Positions 44,620-52,506 of a stretch of 52,506 nt of DNA are shown here, in pieces. The notes under the pieces were generated by a model that searched no databases, was not told where the DNA came from, and saw nothing but the letters and a program-made list of their open reading frames with translations. Every line of letters starts with the position of its first letter. The stretch's first letter is position 1. The DNA comes from Bacteroidota bacterium (GTDB lineage: Bacteria; Bacteroidota; Bacteroidia; B-17B0; Aurantibacillaceae), in assembly GCA_013287545.1 (NCBI GenBank), contig JABDDQ010000008.1, forward strand, positions 1 through 52,506, written 5' to 3'. The position numbers were made by a program, and so were the translations under genes.

Positions 44620-45372
44620 GTGATTAAGCTTTCGGTTGTTATTATAACTTTTAACGAAGAAAAAAATATTGCACGTTGTTTAGCTTCGGTAAAAAACGTG
44701 GCCGATGATATTGTGGTTGTCGATTCTTTTAGTAAAGATAAAACCAAAGAAATTTGTTTAGCTGCCGGTGTACGTTTTGTTGAGCATGCTTTTGACGGAC
44801 ATATTCAGCAAAAAAACTGGGCAATTACACAAGCCAACTATCCGCACGTTTTATCATTAGACGCTGATGAAGCGTTAGATGAAACGTTACAAAAATCAAT
44901 TATAGCCGCTAAACAAAACTGGCAGCACGATGGTTATTACATGAACCGCCTTACCAATTATTGCGGACATTGGGTAAAGCATTGTGGGTGGTATCCTGAT
45001 ACAAAATTGCGCTTGTGGGACAGTACCAAAGGCGAGTGGCGTGGCATAAACCCGCATGATAAGTACGAAATGTTTCAGGGCGATAAAACTACGGGTTACT
45101 TGAAAGGTGATATTTTACATTATAGTTTTTATACAATTGATAGTCACATAAAACAAATACAATATTTTACCGATATATCTTCAAAGGCTTTGTTTCAAAA
45201 AAGTTACAAACCAAGTTTTATAAAATTATACCTAAGCCCCATAGCTACTTTTATTGATGGCTATTTTTTAAAACTCGGTTTTTTAGACGGCAAGTACGGT
45301 TTTGAAATTTGTAAAAACTCTGCATGGGCTACTAAGTTGAAGTATCATAAGTTGAAGGCGTTGTATAAATAA
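44620..45372 (+). CDS. Family 2 glycosyltransferase, LPS core type
   Basis: 250 residues starting with GTG, 3 bases after the bcp stop, so it is part of the subtilase-bcp transcript. Motifs: LSVVIITFNEEKNIARCLASVKNVADDIVVVDSFSKDKT, then VLSLDADEALDE with the DxD, and a metal/acceptor region WVKHCGWYPDTKLRLWD. This matches the WaaE/KdtX-like family of lipopolysaccharide-core glucosyltransferases. The donor and acceptor cannot be read from sequence. Confidence 0.88.
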   Translation: MIKLSVVIITFNEEKNIARCLASVKNVADDIVVVDSFSKDKTKEICLAAGVRFVEHAFDGHIQQKNWAITQANYPHVLSLDADEALDETLQKSIIAAKQNWQHDGYYMNRLTNYCGHWVKHCGWYPDTKLRLWDSTKGEWRGINPHDKYEMFQGDKTTGYLKGDILHYSFYTIDSHIKQIQYFTDISSKALFQKSYKPSFIKLYLSPIATFIDGYFLKLGFLDGKYGFEICKNSAWATKLKYHKLKALYK

Positions 45373-45381
45373 TTCACCTTA

Positions 45382-45447
45382 TCATTTCGAAGGAGGCACG
45401 ACTGAGAAATATGTTTAAAAATGGGTTTCTCCCTACAGTCGAAATGA
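45382..45447. repeat. Hairpin-forming dispersed repeat
   Basis: The element starts TCATTTCGAAGGAGGCACGA and ends CTCCCTACAGTCGAAATGA. Its terminal nine bases TCATTTCGA and TCGAAATGA are perfect inverted arms. The left half matches 15284-15316, and the right half matches the 48508/49264 pair in reverse. It lies directly after the glycosyltransferase and before the displaced pyrF tail. Confidence 0.6.
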
Positions 45448-45451
45448 AAAT

Positions 45452-45526
45452 CACTAAAAAAACTTCGCCATCTCCTGTTGCATTTTTTCAGCTTCGGTAG
45501 CGGCGGCTTGTGCAAAATCTTCGTTA
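45452..45526 (-). pseudogene. Displaced copy of the last 24 codons of pyrF
   Basis: On the minus strand it reads [21 protein letters not shown] then FF and a stop. Intact pyrF ends [21 protein letters not shown] then FF. Over 75 bases (against 46217-46291) only seven differ, and the three amino-acid changes are Arg/Lys, Met/Ala and Glu/Lys. There is no start codon or upstream pyrF sequence, so it is a remnant. It lies 690 bases beyond the pyrF stop, in the same orientation. Confidence 0.88.
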
Positions 45527-45585
45527 ACTGCTCATAATTAAATTTTAATTTATTACTTTTAAAAGTAATTAGCAGTTTTATAGCA

Positions 45586-46176
45586 ATGAAATTTATTAGA
45601 GTAAAATTTCTTACATTAATTTTATTTACAAATGCTATACTTTTAATAGGTCAGGTGCCTTACTCAGTTAATCAAATACAATACAGTAGTACATTAAACA
45701 ACGTTTTATTTACTAAAACAGATTCGATAAAAGATAAAATTTGGCTCGATTCAGGTTTACCTTATTACAATATGCCTATTAATAGCAAATGTTTTACATC
45801 TGGGGATTTTGGAGAAGATACACTTGTATTTTGCGATTGTTTTAAAAAACACGATACCATCTACATATCCTTAAGTGCCCCTTCTGCATGTTGTTGTCAT
45901 ATTCTCACCTTACAACTTATAGGTAAAAGTTTTACTTCAAATTTCTTCTGCTCTTACGATATTTCCCCATCTAATGTAACCATGCACCCTATAAAAAGCA
46001 ACTTAGTACTAAAACAATCAACAACAAATCCTAACGATTTGTTAGAAGGATACGTGTCTTTTAATGGAGAAGGAAAATACAATCTTTCAGCAACGTTCAG
46101 AAAACTTACTCGTCAAGAAAAAAATTCTATATTCAAACAACAAGTGCAGGGGTACTTTAAATGTAAGGTAAAATAA
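45586..46176 (+). CDS. Hypothetical secreted Cys-rich protein
   Basis: 196 residues with a signal peptide (MKFIRVKFLTLILFTNAILLIGQ). Cysteines cluster at about residues 66-105 (SKCFTSGD, LVFCDCFKK, SACCCHILTL) with another in FFCSYDIS, suggesting disulfide-bonded loops or a metal site. The rest is beta-rich. No family was recognised. It lies between the displaced pyrF tail and intact pyrF, so it is the only gene carried by that inserted stretch. Confidence 0.7.
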   Translation: MKFIRVKFLTLILFTNAILLIGQVPYSVNQIQYSSTLNNVLFTKTDSIKDKIWLDSGLPYYNMPINSKCFTSGDFGEDTLVFCDCFKKHDTIYISLSAPSACCCHILTLQLIGKSFTSNFFCSYDISPSNVTMHPIKSNLVLKQSTTNPNDLLEGYVSFNGEGKYNLSATFRKLTRQEKNSIFKQQVQGYFKCKVK

Positions 46177-46195
46177 TTTTATTCGGCCCGCAGGT

Positions 46196-46213
46196 GTTAT
46201 CACCAACAAGTAA
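46196..46213. repeat. Short intergenic repeat, copy 2
   Basis: GTTATCACCAACAAGTAA, one base different from the copy at 37304-37321. It ends 5 bases before the pyrF stop codon. Confidence 0.35.
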
Positions 46214-46218
46214 ATCCA

Positions 46219-47046
46219 CTAAAAAAACTCCATCATCTCCTGTTGCATTCTTTCAGCTTCGGTAGCGGCAGCTTGTGCAAAATCTTCGTTAGGCGATGCG
46301 TAAATAATTTGGCGAGATGAGTTAACCAGCAAACCAATATCTTTAGTTAAGCCATATTTGCAAACCTCGGCTAAGCTCCCCCCCTGCGCACCCACACCCG
46401 GTATTAGTAAAAAATGGTTGGGTACAATTTTACGTACATCTTCTATCCATTGGGCTTTGGTAGCACCAATTACATACATCATATTTTCATCGTTACCCCA
46501 TTGTTTCGATGTTTTTAAAACATCTTCATACAAATGAACTTCTTTCTGGTGTTCTAAATGTACCATGCGCTGTGTTTGAAAATTAAACGCGCCCTCGTTA
46601 CTGGTTAATGCCAACAGCACCACCCATTTATTTTGGTACGTTAAAAAAGGCTTTACCGAATCGATGCCCATATAGGGTGCAACGGTTAAGGCATCAGCCT
46701 GCATTTCTTTAAAAAACGCACGGGCATACATGGCCGATGTGTTTCCAATATCGCCACGTTTGGCATCAACAATAATAAAATGCTTGGGGTAATTTGTTTT
46801 TATGTACGCAACCGTTTTTACCAAACTTTGGTAACCCTTTACACCATGCGCTTCGTAAAAAGCGGCATTGGGTTTAAAGCAAACGCAGTACTTGTGTGTA
46901 GCATCTATAATGGCTTTGTTGAAAGCAAAAATAGCATCCTCTTCTTTTAAAAGATGCTTGGGTAGTTTTTCTATATCGGGGTCTAAGCCCACGCACAGAA
47001 AACTTTTTTTGTTTTTTATTTCGGTAATTAGTTCTTGGCGGGTCAT
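46219..47046 (-). CDS. pyrF: Orotidine 5'-phosphate decarboxylase
   Basis: 275 residues, the length of the type 2 (longer) OMP decarboxylases of Bacteroidota. [17 protein letters not shown] at the N-terminus, [13 protein letters not shown], and the catalytic [18 protein letters not shown] with the essential Asp-x-Lys-x2-Asp are diagnostic. PGVGAQGG near the end binds the phosphate. It makes UMP, the last step of de novo pyrimidine synthesis. Its final 24 codons have a second copy at 45452-45526. It is divergent from nothing and lies 45 bases after the ffh stop. Confidence 0.96.
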   Translation of the reverse strand: MTRQELITEIKNKKSFLCVGLDPDIEKLPKHLLKEEDAIFAFNKAIIDATHKYCVCFKPNAAFYEAHGVKGYQSLVKTVAYIKTNYPKHFIIVDAKRGDIGNTSAMYARAFFKEMQADALTVAPYMGIDSVKPFLTYQNKWVVLLALTSNEGAFNFQTQRMVHLEHQKEVHLYEDVLKTSKQWGNDENMMYVIGATKAQWIEDVRKIVPNHFLLIPGVGAQGGSLAEVCKYGLTKDIGLLVNSSRQIIYASPNEDFAQAAATEAERMQQEMMEFF

Positions 47047-47091
47047 CGTATTCTGCAGATACTTTTTAGATAAGAATGCTTTAGCGCACGC

Positions 47092-48433
47092 TTATTTCAT
47101 GCCGGGCATTTTAGGCATGTTTTTCATCATCTTCATCATGGCACCTTTATCCTGCATCATGCGCATCATTTTGCGGGTTTCTTCAAACTGTTTCATTAGT
47201 TTGTTTATCTCTTGTATCGATTGTCCGCTGCCTTTTGCAATACGCGCACGGCGACTTCCATTTATCAATTCAGGTTTCTCTCGCTCAGCCGGAGTCATTG
47301 ATTGAATGATGGCTTCAATGTGTTTAAAGGCATCATCTTTAATGTCAACATCTTTCATGGCTTTGCCCACACCCGGTATCATGCCCACTAAATCTTTTAT
47401 GTTACCCATTTTTTTAATTTGGTTTAACTGAGCCAAAAAGTCGTTAAAGTCAAATTTATTTTGAGCAATTTTTTTAGATAGTTTGCGGGCTTCTTCTTCG
47501 TTGTATTGCTCTTGCGCTTTTTCTACAAGTGTTACAACATCACCCATGCCCAATATCCTATCCGACATACGTGTTGGATGGAACACATCAATGGCTTCCA
47601 TCTTCTCACCTGTACCAACAAATTTAATAGGTTTGTTTACTACCGTTTTAATTGATAGGGCCGCACCACCGCGTGTATCGCCATCTAATTTAGTAAGTAC
47701 AACACCATCAAAATCCAATCTATCGTTAAATGCTTTGGCTGTGTTAACGGCATCTTGTCCCGTCATAGCATCAACCACAAATAAAATTTCGTTTGGCTTA
47801 ATTTCTTTTTTTCAGCGCGGCAATTTCGTTCATCATCGCCTCATCAACCGCTAAACGACCTGCAGTATCTATAATAACAACCGTGTTACCGTTTTCTTTA
47901 GCTTGTGCTATACCGCGTTTAGCAATTGATATAGGGTCTTTGCTCTCGGCATCCGAAAACACCTCAACACCAATTTGCTCGCCCAACACATGTAATTGGT
48001 TTATAGCTGCCGGACGATAAACGTCGGCCGCAATAAGCAAAGGTTTTTTACCGCGTTTAGTTTTTAAATGGTTAGCCAGCTTACCGGTAAAGGTTGTTTT
48101 ACCCGAACCCTGTAAACCACTCATTAAAATAATGGTTGGGTTACTATCTAACTTAATATCGGCGGTTTCGCCGCCCATTAGGCTGGTTAGCTCATCGTGT
48201 GTAATTTTTACCAGTAACTGACTGGGCGATATAGCAGTTAACACCTGTTGCCCAAGTGCTTTTTCTTTAACGGTATCGGTAAATTGTTTAGCTACTTTGT
48301 AGTTAACATCGGCATCTAATAACGCTTTGCGAACCTCTTTTAAAGTTTCGGCTACGTTAATTTCGGTAATTTTTCCTTGTCCTTTTAAAACCTTAAAGGC
48401 CCTGTCCAGCTTCTCACTTAAACTATCAAACAT
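47092..48433 (-). pseudogene. ffh: Signal recognition particle protein Ffh, reading frame broken by one extra base
   Basis: Two frames together make one Ffh. The first (48433 down to about 47800) carries the N and GTPase domains: MFDSLSEKLDRAFKVL, the P-loop LMSGLQGSGKTTFTGKLA and [22 protein letters not shown]. The second (about 47810 down to 47092) continues [29 protein letters not shown] and the Met-rich M domain ending [12 protein letters not shown]. They are split by an A7 run (T7 at 47806-47812); six A would give a closed frame of 446 residues. Ffh binds 4.5S RNA and signal peptides and is normally essential. A sequence error, or transcript slippage at the homopolymer, is therefore more likely than true loss. 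Confidence 0.9.
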
Positions 48434-48507
48434 GTAATGTAATTTTTTACGAAATTAAACTATTTTGAGCAAAAAACAGTAAAAAAGAGGGTGGTTTTTG
48501 GCTATTC

Positions 48508-48547
48508 TTCTTGTCATTTCGACCGTAGGGAGAAATCTGTATTTGGG
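48508..48547. repeat. 40-bp inverted repeat, left arm
   Basis: The arm begins TTCTTGTCATTTCGACCGTA and ends GAGAAATCTGTATTTGGG. It is the exact reverse complement of 49264-49303, with mismatches immediately outside on both sides. The core GTCATTTCGACCGTAGGGAG belongs to the same family as the elements at 15284 and 45382. Confidence 0.85.
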
Positions 48548-48637
48548 CGTTTCGCTTAATTACAAGTGTCGGGCTTTATAAATGGTAGGGGGCATCAACT
48601 TACAACTTTCTGTTCATATAAGAATGACAATTAAATG

Positions 48638-49201
48638 TTATTTAAAAATAAGCAGATCTTCAATTGGGATGGAAACATCTAAATTATAACAACTATTGCA
48701 TTGCCTCATACCAATTTTAATAAGGTAATCTTCTGGTAAGACATAATATTTTTGGTCTTTTTTTGTATCGATACTAAAAACTCCTGTGTTTTTATAATAT
48801 CCATTTTCCTCGTTATAATCTTTTCGTATCTGTTCGCATGTTAAATGGTTATGAAAGATTTTTCGATGGTACAAATTCATTAAATGTGCCGTGTCTTTAT
48901 AACGTTGAAACCTTTCTTTAAATCGTTTCTCTTTTTCAAGAGTTTCTGCAAAATTTTTGAACCTATCATTTTCATTCATATAAGTATATAAATTTAAAAA
49001 ATAGGCGCTTTGATTACTAAAGCAGATTACTAGGTCTTCTATTGTAAAATAATTTTTATCTAAATTCTCTAATGAAAATTTCTCTCTCATTTTTTTAATA
49101 ATAGTAGGAGAATAACCTTGATTATTTAAAAATGCCATAGCGTAAAATGCAATTGAACTTGCAGTTGCATTTGTAACATATTTTTTGGAATCTGTTGCCA
49201 A
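48638..49201 (-). CDS. Hypothetical protein between inverted repeats
   Basis: 187 residues, no signal peptide and no membrane segment. It is mostly helical and charged (MREKFSLENLDKNYFTIEDL, ENDRFKNFAETLEKEKRFKERFQRYKDTAHLMNLYHRKIFHN). Cysteines occur at C-E-Q-I-R and in a C-x2-C pair (MRQCNSCYNLDV) near the end, which could bind metal. No family was recognised. It is AT-rich relative to ffh and rpoN, and lies alone between two exact 40-bp inverted arms. This suggests an accessory gene inserted between housekeeping genes. Confidence 0.7.
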   Translation of the reverse strand: MATDSKKYVTNATASSIAFYAMAFLNNQGYSPTIIKKMREKFSLENLDKNYFTIEDLVICFSNQSAYFLNLYTYMNENDRFKNFAETLEKEKRFKERFQRYKDTAHLMNLYHRKIFHNHLTCEQIRKDYNEENGYYKNTGVFSIDTKKDQKYYVLPEDYLIKIGMRQCNSCYNLDVSIPIEDLLIFK

Positions 49202-49263
49202 TCTAATATTTACTTTTGTTACTTAAAGATAGTACTTTTTGCTTTCAAAAAAAGCAGCCTAAT

Positions 49264-49303
49264 CCCAAATACAGATTTCTCCCTACGGTCGAAATGACAA
49301 GAA
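49264..49303. repeat. 40-bp inverted repeat, right arm
   Basis: The arm begins CCCAAATACAGATTTCTCCC and ends GTCGAAATGACAAGAA. It is the perfect partner of 48508-48547 and lies 12 bases from the rpoN stop. Confidence 0.85.
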
Positions 49304-49315
49304 TGAGAGATTAAA

Positions 49316-50815
49316 CTAAATCTCCTTGCGCATACGCGCTACGGGTATATCAAGTTGTTCGCGGTATTTGGCAATAGTGCGGCGGGCAATGTTATAGCCT
49401 TTATCTTTTAGTATTTTGCAAAGGGCATCATCGGTAAGGGGTTTACGTTTATCCTCTGCACCAATAAAATCAGAAAGGATTTTTTTCACCTCGCGAGAAG
49501 ATACTTCTTCGCCGCTATCGGTGCTTAACGATTCGGAAAAGAAAAACTTTAACGGAAACGTACCAAAAGGCGTGGTAACATATTTGCTATTAGCCACACG
49601 AGATACGGTTGAAATATCTAAGCCCACCTTCTCTGCAATGTCTTTCAAAATCATGGGCTTTAATTTGGTTTCATCGCCCGTTAAAAAATATTCGCTTTGC
49701 TGTTTCATTATAGCGTTCATGGCTATCAGCATGGTTTGCCTACGCTGAAACAAAGCCTCAATAAACCATTGGGCGTTTTCTACTTTATTGCGTATAAAGC
49801 CCGCGGCTTCTTTCGAGCTTTTATCTTTTTCTTTATTGTAACGCGTAAGCATTTCCAGGTAATCGGCACTCACTTTTAAATCGGGCATGTTACGCGATGT
49901 TAAGCTTAGTTCCAACTCCCCATCGGTACTGGTAATAACAAAATCAGGAATAACCTCTTGTATGTTTTGCGACGATTGCCCCGATGTGCTACCCGGTTTA
50001 GGGTTTAGCTTGGTAATTTCGTGCAGAATGTCTTTTAAATCTTCTTCGCTTATATCAAGCTTTTTGGCAATTTTATCGTAATGCTTTTTTGAGAATTCAT
50101 CCATGCAGGTTTTTACCACATCAATAGCGTAATGAATTTCTTTTGTTTTATGCGGGTTGCGTTCTAACTGCAACAACAAACACTCCTGCAAGCTACGTGC
50201 GGCAATGCCCGGAGGGTCTAAGGTTTGCAGCAGTTTTATCATCTCCTCTACTTCGGCATCATTTGTAATAATGTTTTGGGTAAAGGCTAAATCATCTACT
50301 AAGGAGTGGGTATCACGGCGAATGTAACCATCATCATCAATGCAACCAATTAAGTATAAGCCAATGGTGTATTTGCCATCGTGTACATCTAATAAACCAA
50401 GTTGTTCTTCCAGCAAATCATGAAAATCGGTAAGCTCACGTACCGGTGTTTCTTTTATGTCATTATCCTTACCGTTGTTGTTTATCTGATATTTAAAATC
50501 GGCAAACTCATCTTCATCTACATAATCTTCAAAACTAATATCGTCATTTTGCAGACTAATTTCTTCGTTATCGCGTTCGTCGTTATCTATATTATCATTT
50601 CCATCCACTTCATCAACCGACGATTCTTCGTTGGTAAAATCTTCTTCACTATCGGCGCTATCGTTTTCTTCTTCAAGGGCGGGGTTAAGTTCCAGTTCTT
50701 CTTTAATGCGTTGCTCCAATGCCATAATAGGCAATTGTATCAGTTTCATTAACTGAATTTGCTGCGGAGAAAGTTTTTGTTGCAGCTTTAAATACTGCGA
50801 TTGTCTAAGTGCCAT
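49316..50815 (-). CDS. rpoN: RNA polymerase sigma-54 factor
   Basis: 499 residues from MALRQSQYLKLQQKLSPQQIQ, the conserved region I start; a Met 7 codons upstream is less likely. Region I is Gln-rich and ends near residue 50. An unusually long acidic stretch follows (about 52-125: many Asp/Glu, for example EENDSADSEEDF). Next are the core-binding domain, the helix-turn-helix (DISTVSRVANSKYVTTPFGTFPLKFFF) and the RpoN box ARRTIAKYRE near the C-terminus. It directs RNA polymerase to -24/-12 promoters with the help of enhancer-binding ATPases. Confidence 0.97.
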   Translation of the reverse strand: MALRQSQYLKLQQKLSPQQIQLMKLIQLPIMALEQRIKEELELNPALEEENDSADSEEDFTNEESSVDEVDGNDNIDNDERDNEEISLQNDDISFEDYVDEDEFADFKYQINNNGKDNDIKETPVRELTDFHDLLEEQLGLLDVHDGKYTIGLYLIGCIDDDGYIRRDTHSLVDDLAFTQNIITNDAEVEEMIKLLQTLDPPGIAARSLQECLLLQLERNPHKTKEIHYAIDVVKTCMDEFSKKHYDKIAKKLDISEEDLKDILHEITKLNPKPGSTSGQSSQNIQEVIPDFVITSTDGELELSLTSRNMPDLKVSADYLEMLTRYNKEKDKSSKEAAGFIRNKVENAQWFIEALFQRRQTMLIAMNAIMKQQSEYFLTGDETKLKPMILKDIAEKVGLDISTVSRVANSKYVTTPFGTFPLKFFFSESLSTDSGEEVSSREVKKILSDFIGAEDKRKPLTDDALCKILKDKGYNIARRTIAKYREQLDIPVARMRKEI

Positions 50816-50904
50816 AAATCTTGCACTAAAATACAAATAAGTTTTATGTTTTACGTCGATTAAAAACCAAATGATTTTGTAATTTCAACCTCTTAAACAA
50901 ACTC

Positions 50905-52224
50905 ATGAAAATTTTAAAATTTGGAGGAACCAGCGTAGGTTCTGCCGACCGAATGAAATCGGTTGCCACTCTTCTTAAAAAAAATACCGAGCCTGTTATT
51001 GTAGTTTTAAGTGCTATGAGTGGCACTACCAATAACCTGGTTGAACTGGCTACTAACTTATATGCTAAAAACCACAGCAAGGCTAACGAAGTAATTTCAA
51101 CTTTAGAGAATAAGTACAAGCAAGAAATAAAAAACCTATACAAAACCGAAACCGCTTTACAAAAAGCAGCAAACCTTATTACCTACCATTTTGATTATTT
51201 GCGTTCGTTTACACTGGATATGTTTACGGTTAACGAGGAGAAAGCTATACTGGCACAAGGCGAACTTTTATCTACCGCCATGTTTCAGTTTTATTTAGAG
51301 GAGATAGGTGAGAAATCTATTTTGTTACCCGCGCTAAATTTTATGCGCATTGATGATAACGAAGAACCTGATTTAGCTTACATAGAAACACACCTAAAGC
51401 AAGAGTTAGAAAAAAACAAAGGCCACAACTTTTACATTACTCAGGGGTTTATTTGCCGCAATATTTTTGGCGAGATAGATAATTTAAAACGTGGTGGAAG
51501 CGATTATACGGCTTCGTTAATTGGAGCAGCTTTGCAGGCAAGCGAAATTCAAATTTGGACCGACATTGACGGCATGCACAATAACGACCCGCGAGTGGTT
51601 AACAAAACGCATCCTATTGAGCAACTATCGTTTGACGAGGCGGCCGAGCTTGCTTACTTCGGTGCAAAAATTTTACACCCTACTTGTATTTTACCGGCAC
51701 AAAAACGCAACGTGCCTGTAAAATTACTGAACACCATGCAACCCGATGCTAAGGGAACCATTATAACCAAAGATGCTGCGGGCACGGGCATTAAAGCCGT
51801 TGCCGCAAAAGATGGCATTACATCTATCAGCATTAAATCGGGGCGAATGTTATTGGCCTATGGTTTTTTACGTTCGGTGTTTGAAGTTTTTGAACGCCAC
51901 AAAACTCCTATTGATATGATAACCACATCGGAGGTGGCAGTATCCTTAACCATTGATAGCGATAAACATATAAAAGATATTGTAGAGGAACTTGAAAAAT
52001 TTGGACAAGTTAGTCTTGATAAAGATCAAACCATAATTTGCATTGTGGGCAATGTAAGTTTTGATAAAGTGGGTTACGCCCAAAAAGTTTTTAATGCGCT
52101 TGGTGAAATTCCGGTAAGGATGATATCGTACGGGGGGAGTGAGTACAACATTTCGGTACTGGTAAAAAGCGAGTACAAAAAACAGGCATTGCAGGCACTA
52201 AACACAGGTTTATTTAATTATTAG
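50905..52224 (+). CDS. lysC: Aspartate kinase
   Basis: 439 residues, monofunctional. KFGGTSVGSADRMKSV at the N-terminus is the kinase signature. LNFMRIDDNEEPDL and GGSDYTASLIGAAL with IWTDIDGMHNNDPRVV form the active site. Two ACT domains follow (about 300-439, with ITSISIKSGRML and DMITTSEVAVSLTID), which usually give feedback control by lysine or threonine. It makes aspartyl phosphate for lysine, threonine, methionine and diaminopimelate. The lysA start lies 3 bases after its stop. Confidence 0.95.
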   Translation: MKILKFGGTSVGSADRMKSVATLLKKNTEPVIVVLSAMSGTTNNLVELATNLYAKNHSKANEVISTLENKYKQEIKNLYKTETALQKAANLITYHFDYLRSFTLDMFTVNEEKAILAQGELLSTAMFQFYLEEIGEKSILLPALNFMRIDDNEEPDLAYIETHLKQELEKNKGHNFYITQGFICRNIFGEIDNLKRGGSDYTASLIGAALQASEIQIWTDIDGMHNNDPRVVNKTHPIEQLSFDEAAELAYFGAKILHPTCILPAQKRNVPVKLLNTMQPDAKGTIITKDAAGTGIKAVAAKDGITSISIKSGRMLLAYGFLRSVFEVFERHKTPIDMITTSEVAVSLTIDSDKHIKDIVEELEKFGQVSLDKDQTIICIVGNVSFDKVGYAQKVFNALGEIPVRMISYGGSEYNISVLVKSEYKKQALQALNTGLFNY

Positions 52225-52227
52225 GCA

Positions 52228-52506
52228 ATGTCGGCATTACAAAAATATCATACATTTTTTGCGCAGCATAAAACGCCTTTCTATTTTTATGATACCGATT
52301 TATTGCAGCGTACAATTAGTGAAATAAAAAAAACATCGTCTGCATACAATTACCATGTACACTACGCTTTAAAAGCAAACACCAACGATGTGCTTTTAAA
52401 CATTATTAAACAAGCAGGCTTGGGTGCAGATTGTGTTAGCGGCAACGAAGTAAAAAAAGCCGTTGAACTTGGTTTTAGTACAAACAACATTGTGTTTGCA
52501 GGCGTT
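52228..52506 (+). CDS. lysA: Diaminopimelate decarboxylase, N-terminal part (runs off the window)
   Basis: 93 residues are visible. FAQHKTPFYFYDTDLLQRTI is the typical N-terminal part, and YHVHYALKANTND carries the PLP-binding Lys. GLGADCVSGNEVKKAVELGF, followed by NIVFAGV, is the next conserved block of the alanine-racemase-fold decarboxylases. The enzyme makes lysine from meso-diaminopimelate. It starts 3 bases after lysC, so both form one lysine operon. Confidence 0.92.
   Translation, partial: MSALQKYHTFFAQHKTPFYFYDTDLLQRTISEIKKTSSAYNYHVHYALKANTNDVLLNIIKQAGLGADCVSGNEVKKAVELGFSTNNIVFAGV

Overview
The window looks like the chromosome of an AT-rich member of the Bacteroidota. Pointers are type IX secretion (T9SS) C-terminal sorting tails on two large secreted proteins, many small lipoproteins and outer-membrane barrels, the Bacteroidota promoter element TAnnTTTG ahead of several genes, and a futalosine-pathway menaquinone gene (mqnC). 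No rRNA, tRNA, CRISPR array, transposase or integrase was seen. The first and last genes are cut by the window edges.

Layout. 1-9.4 kb: a truncated Lys/Glu-rich protein, a collagen-like lipoprotein, a lipoprotein with a paralogue at 20.8 kb, a T9SS-exported repeat protein, two barrels and an M16 peptidase. 9.5-16.7 kb: a diacylglycerol-kinase-like lipid kinase, a glyoxalase-fold protein, a foreign-looking islet (phage-type replication protein plus AbiH defence protein), an SDR enzyme and secreted proteins. 16.8-23 kb: S41 peptidase, a DUF4406-like protein, a subclass B1 metallo-beta-lactamase, enolase, a previously uncalled 53-residue double-glycine peptide gene, and leucyl aminopeptidase. 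23-30.4 kb: mqnC, then a potassium module (kdpD-kdpE-kup-ynfA-porin). 30.4-37.1 kb: a BamA/TamA-like barrel, an envelope-stress-type run of small membrane and lipoproteins, and a TPR histidine kinase. 37.3-41.8 kb: a six-gene polysaccharide operon. 41.9-45.4 kb: a secreted subtilase, a peroxiredoxin with a histone H1-like tail, and a glycosyltransferase. 45.5-52.5 kb: pyrF, ffh (frame broken by one base), an unknown gene between 40-bp inverted repeats, rpoN, lysC and lysA.

The most notable observations concern structure rather than single genes. (1) Two housekeeping genes, mqnC and pyrF, each have a second, diverged but still codon-aligned copy of their last 69-75 bases further downstream in the same orientation. 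In each case accessory DNA lies between the intact gene and the extra tail. This is what insertion at a gene's 3' end with restoration of that end would leave, and it occurs twice here. (2) Upstream of kdpD and of kup lies the same 21-bp double direct repeat (20 of 21 bases identical). In both promoters it sits exactly 42 nt from the putative -7 box, making it a strong candidate operator for the KdpE-like regulator. This suggests that Kup, not KdpFABC, is the output of this Kdp system. (3) The double-glycine leader peptide at 20.5 kb, the inverted-repeat-bounded gene at 48.6 kb and the AbiH islet are smaller accessory candidates.
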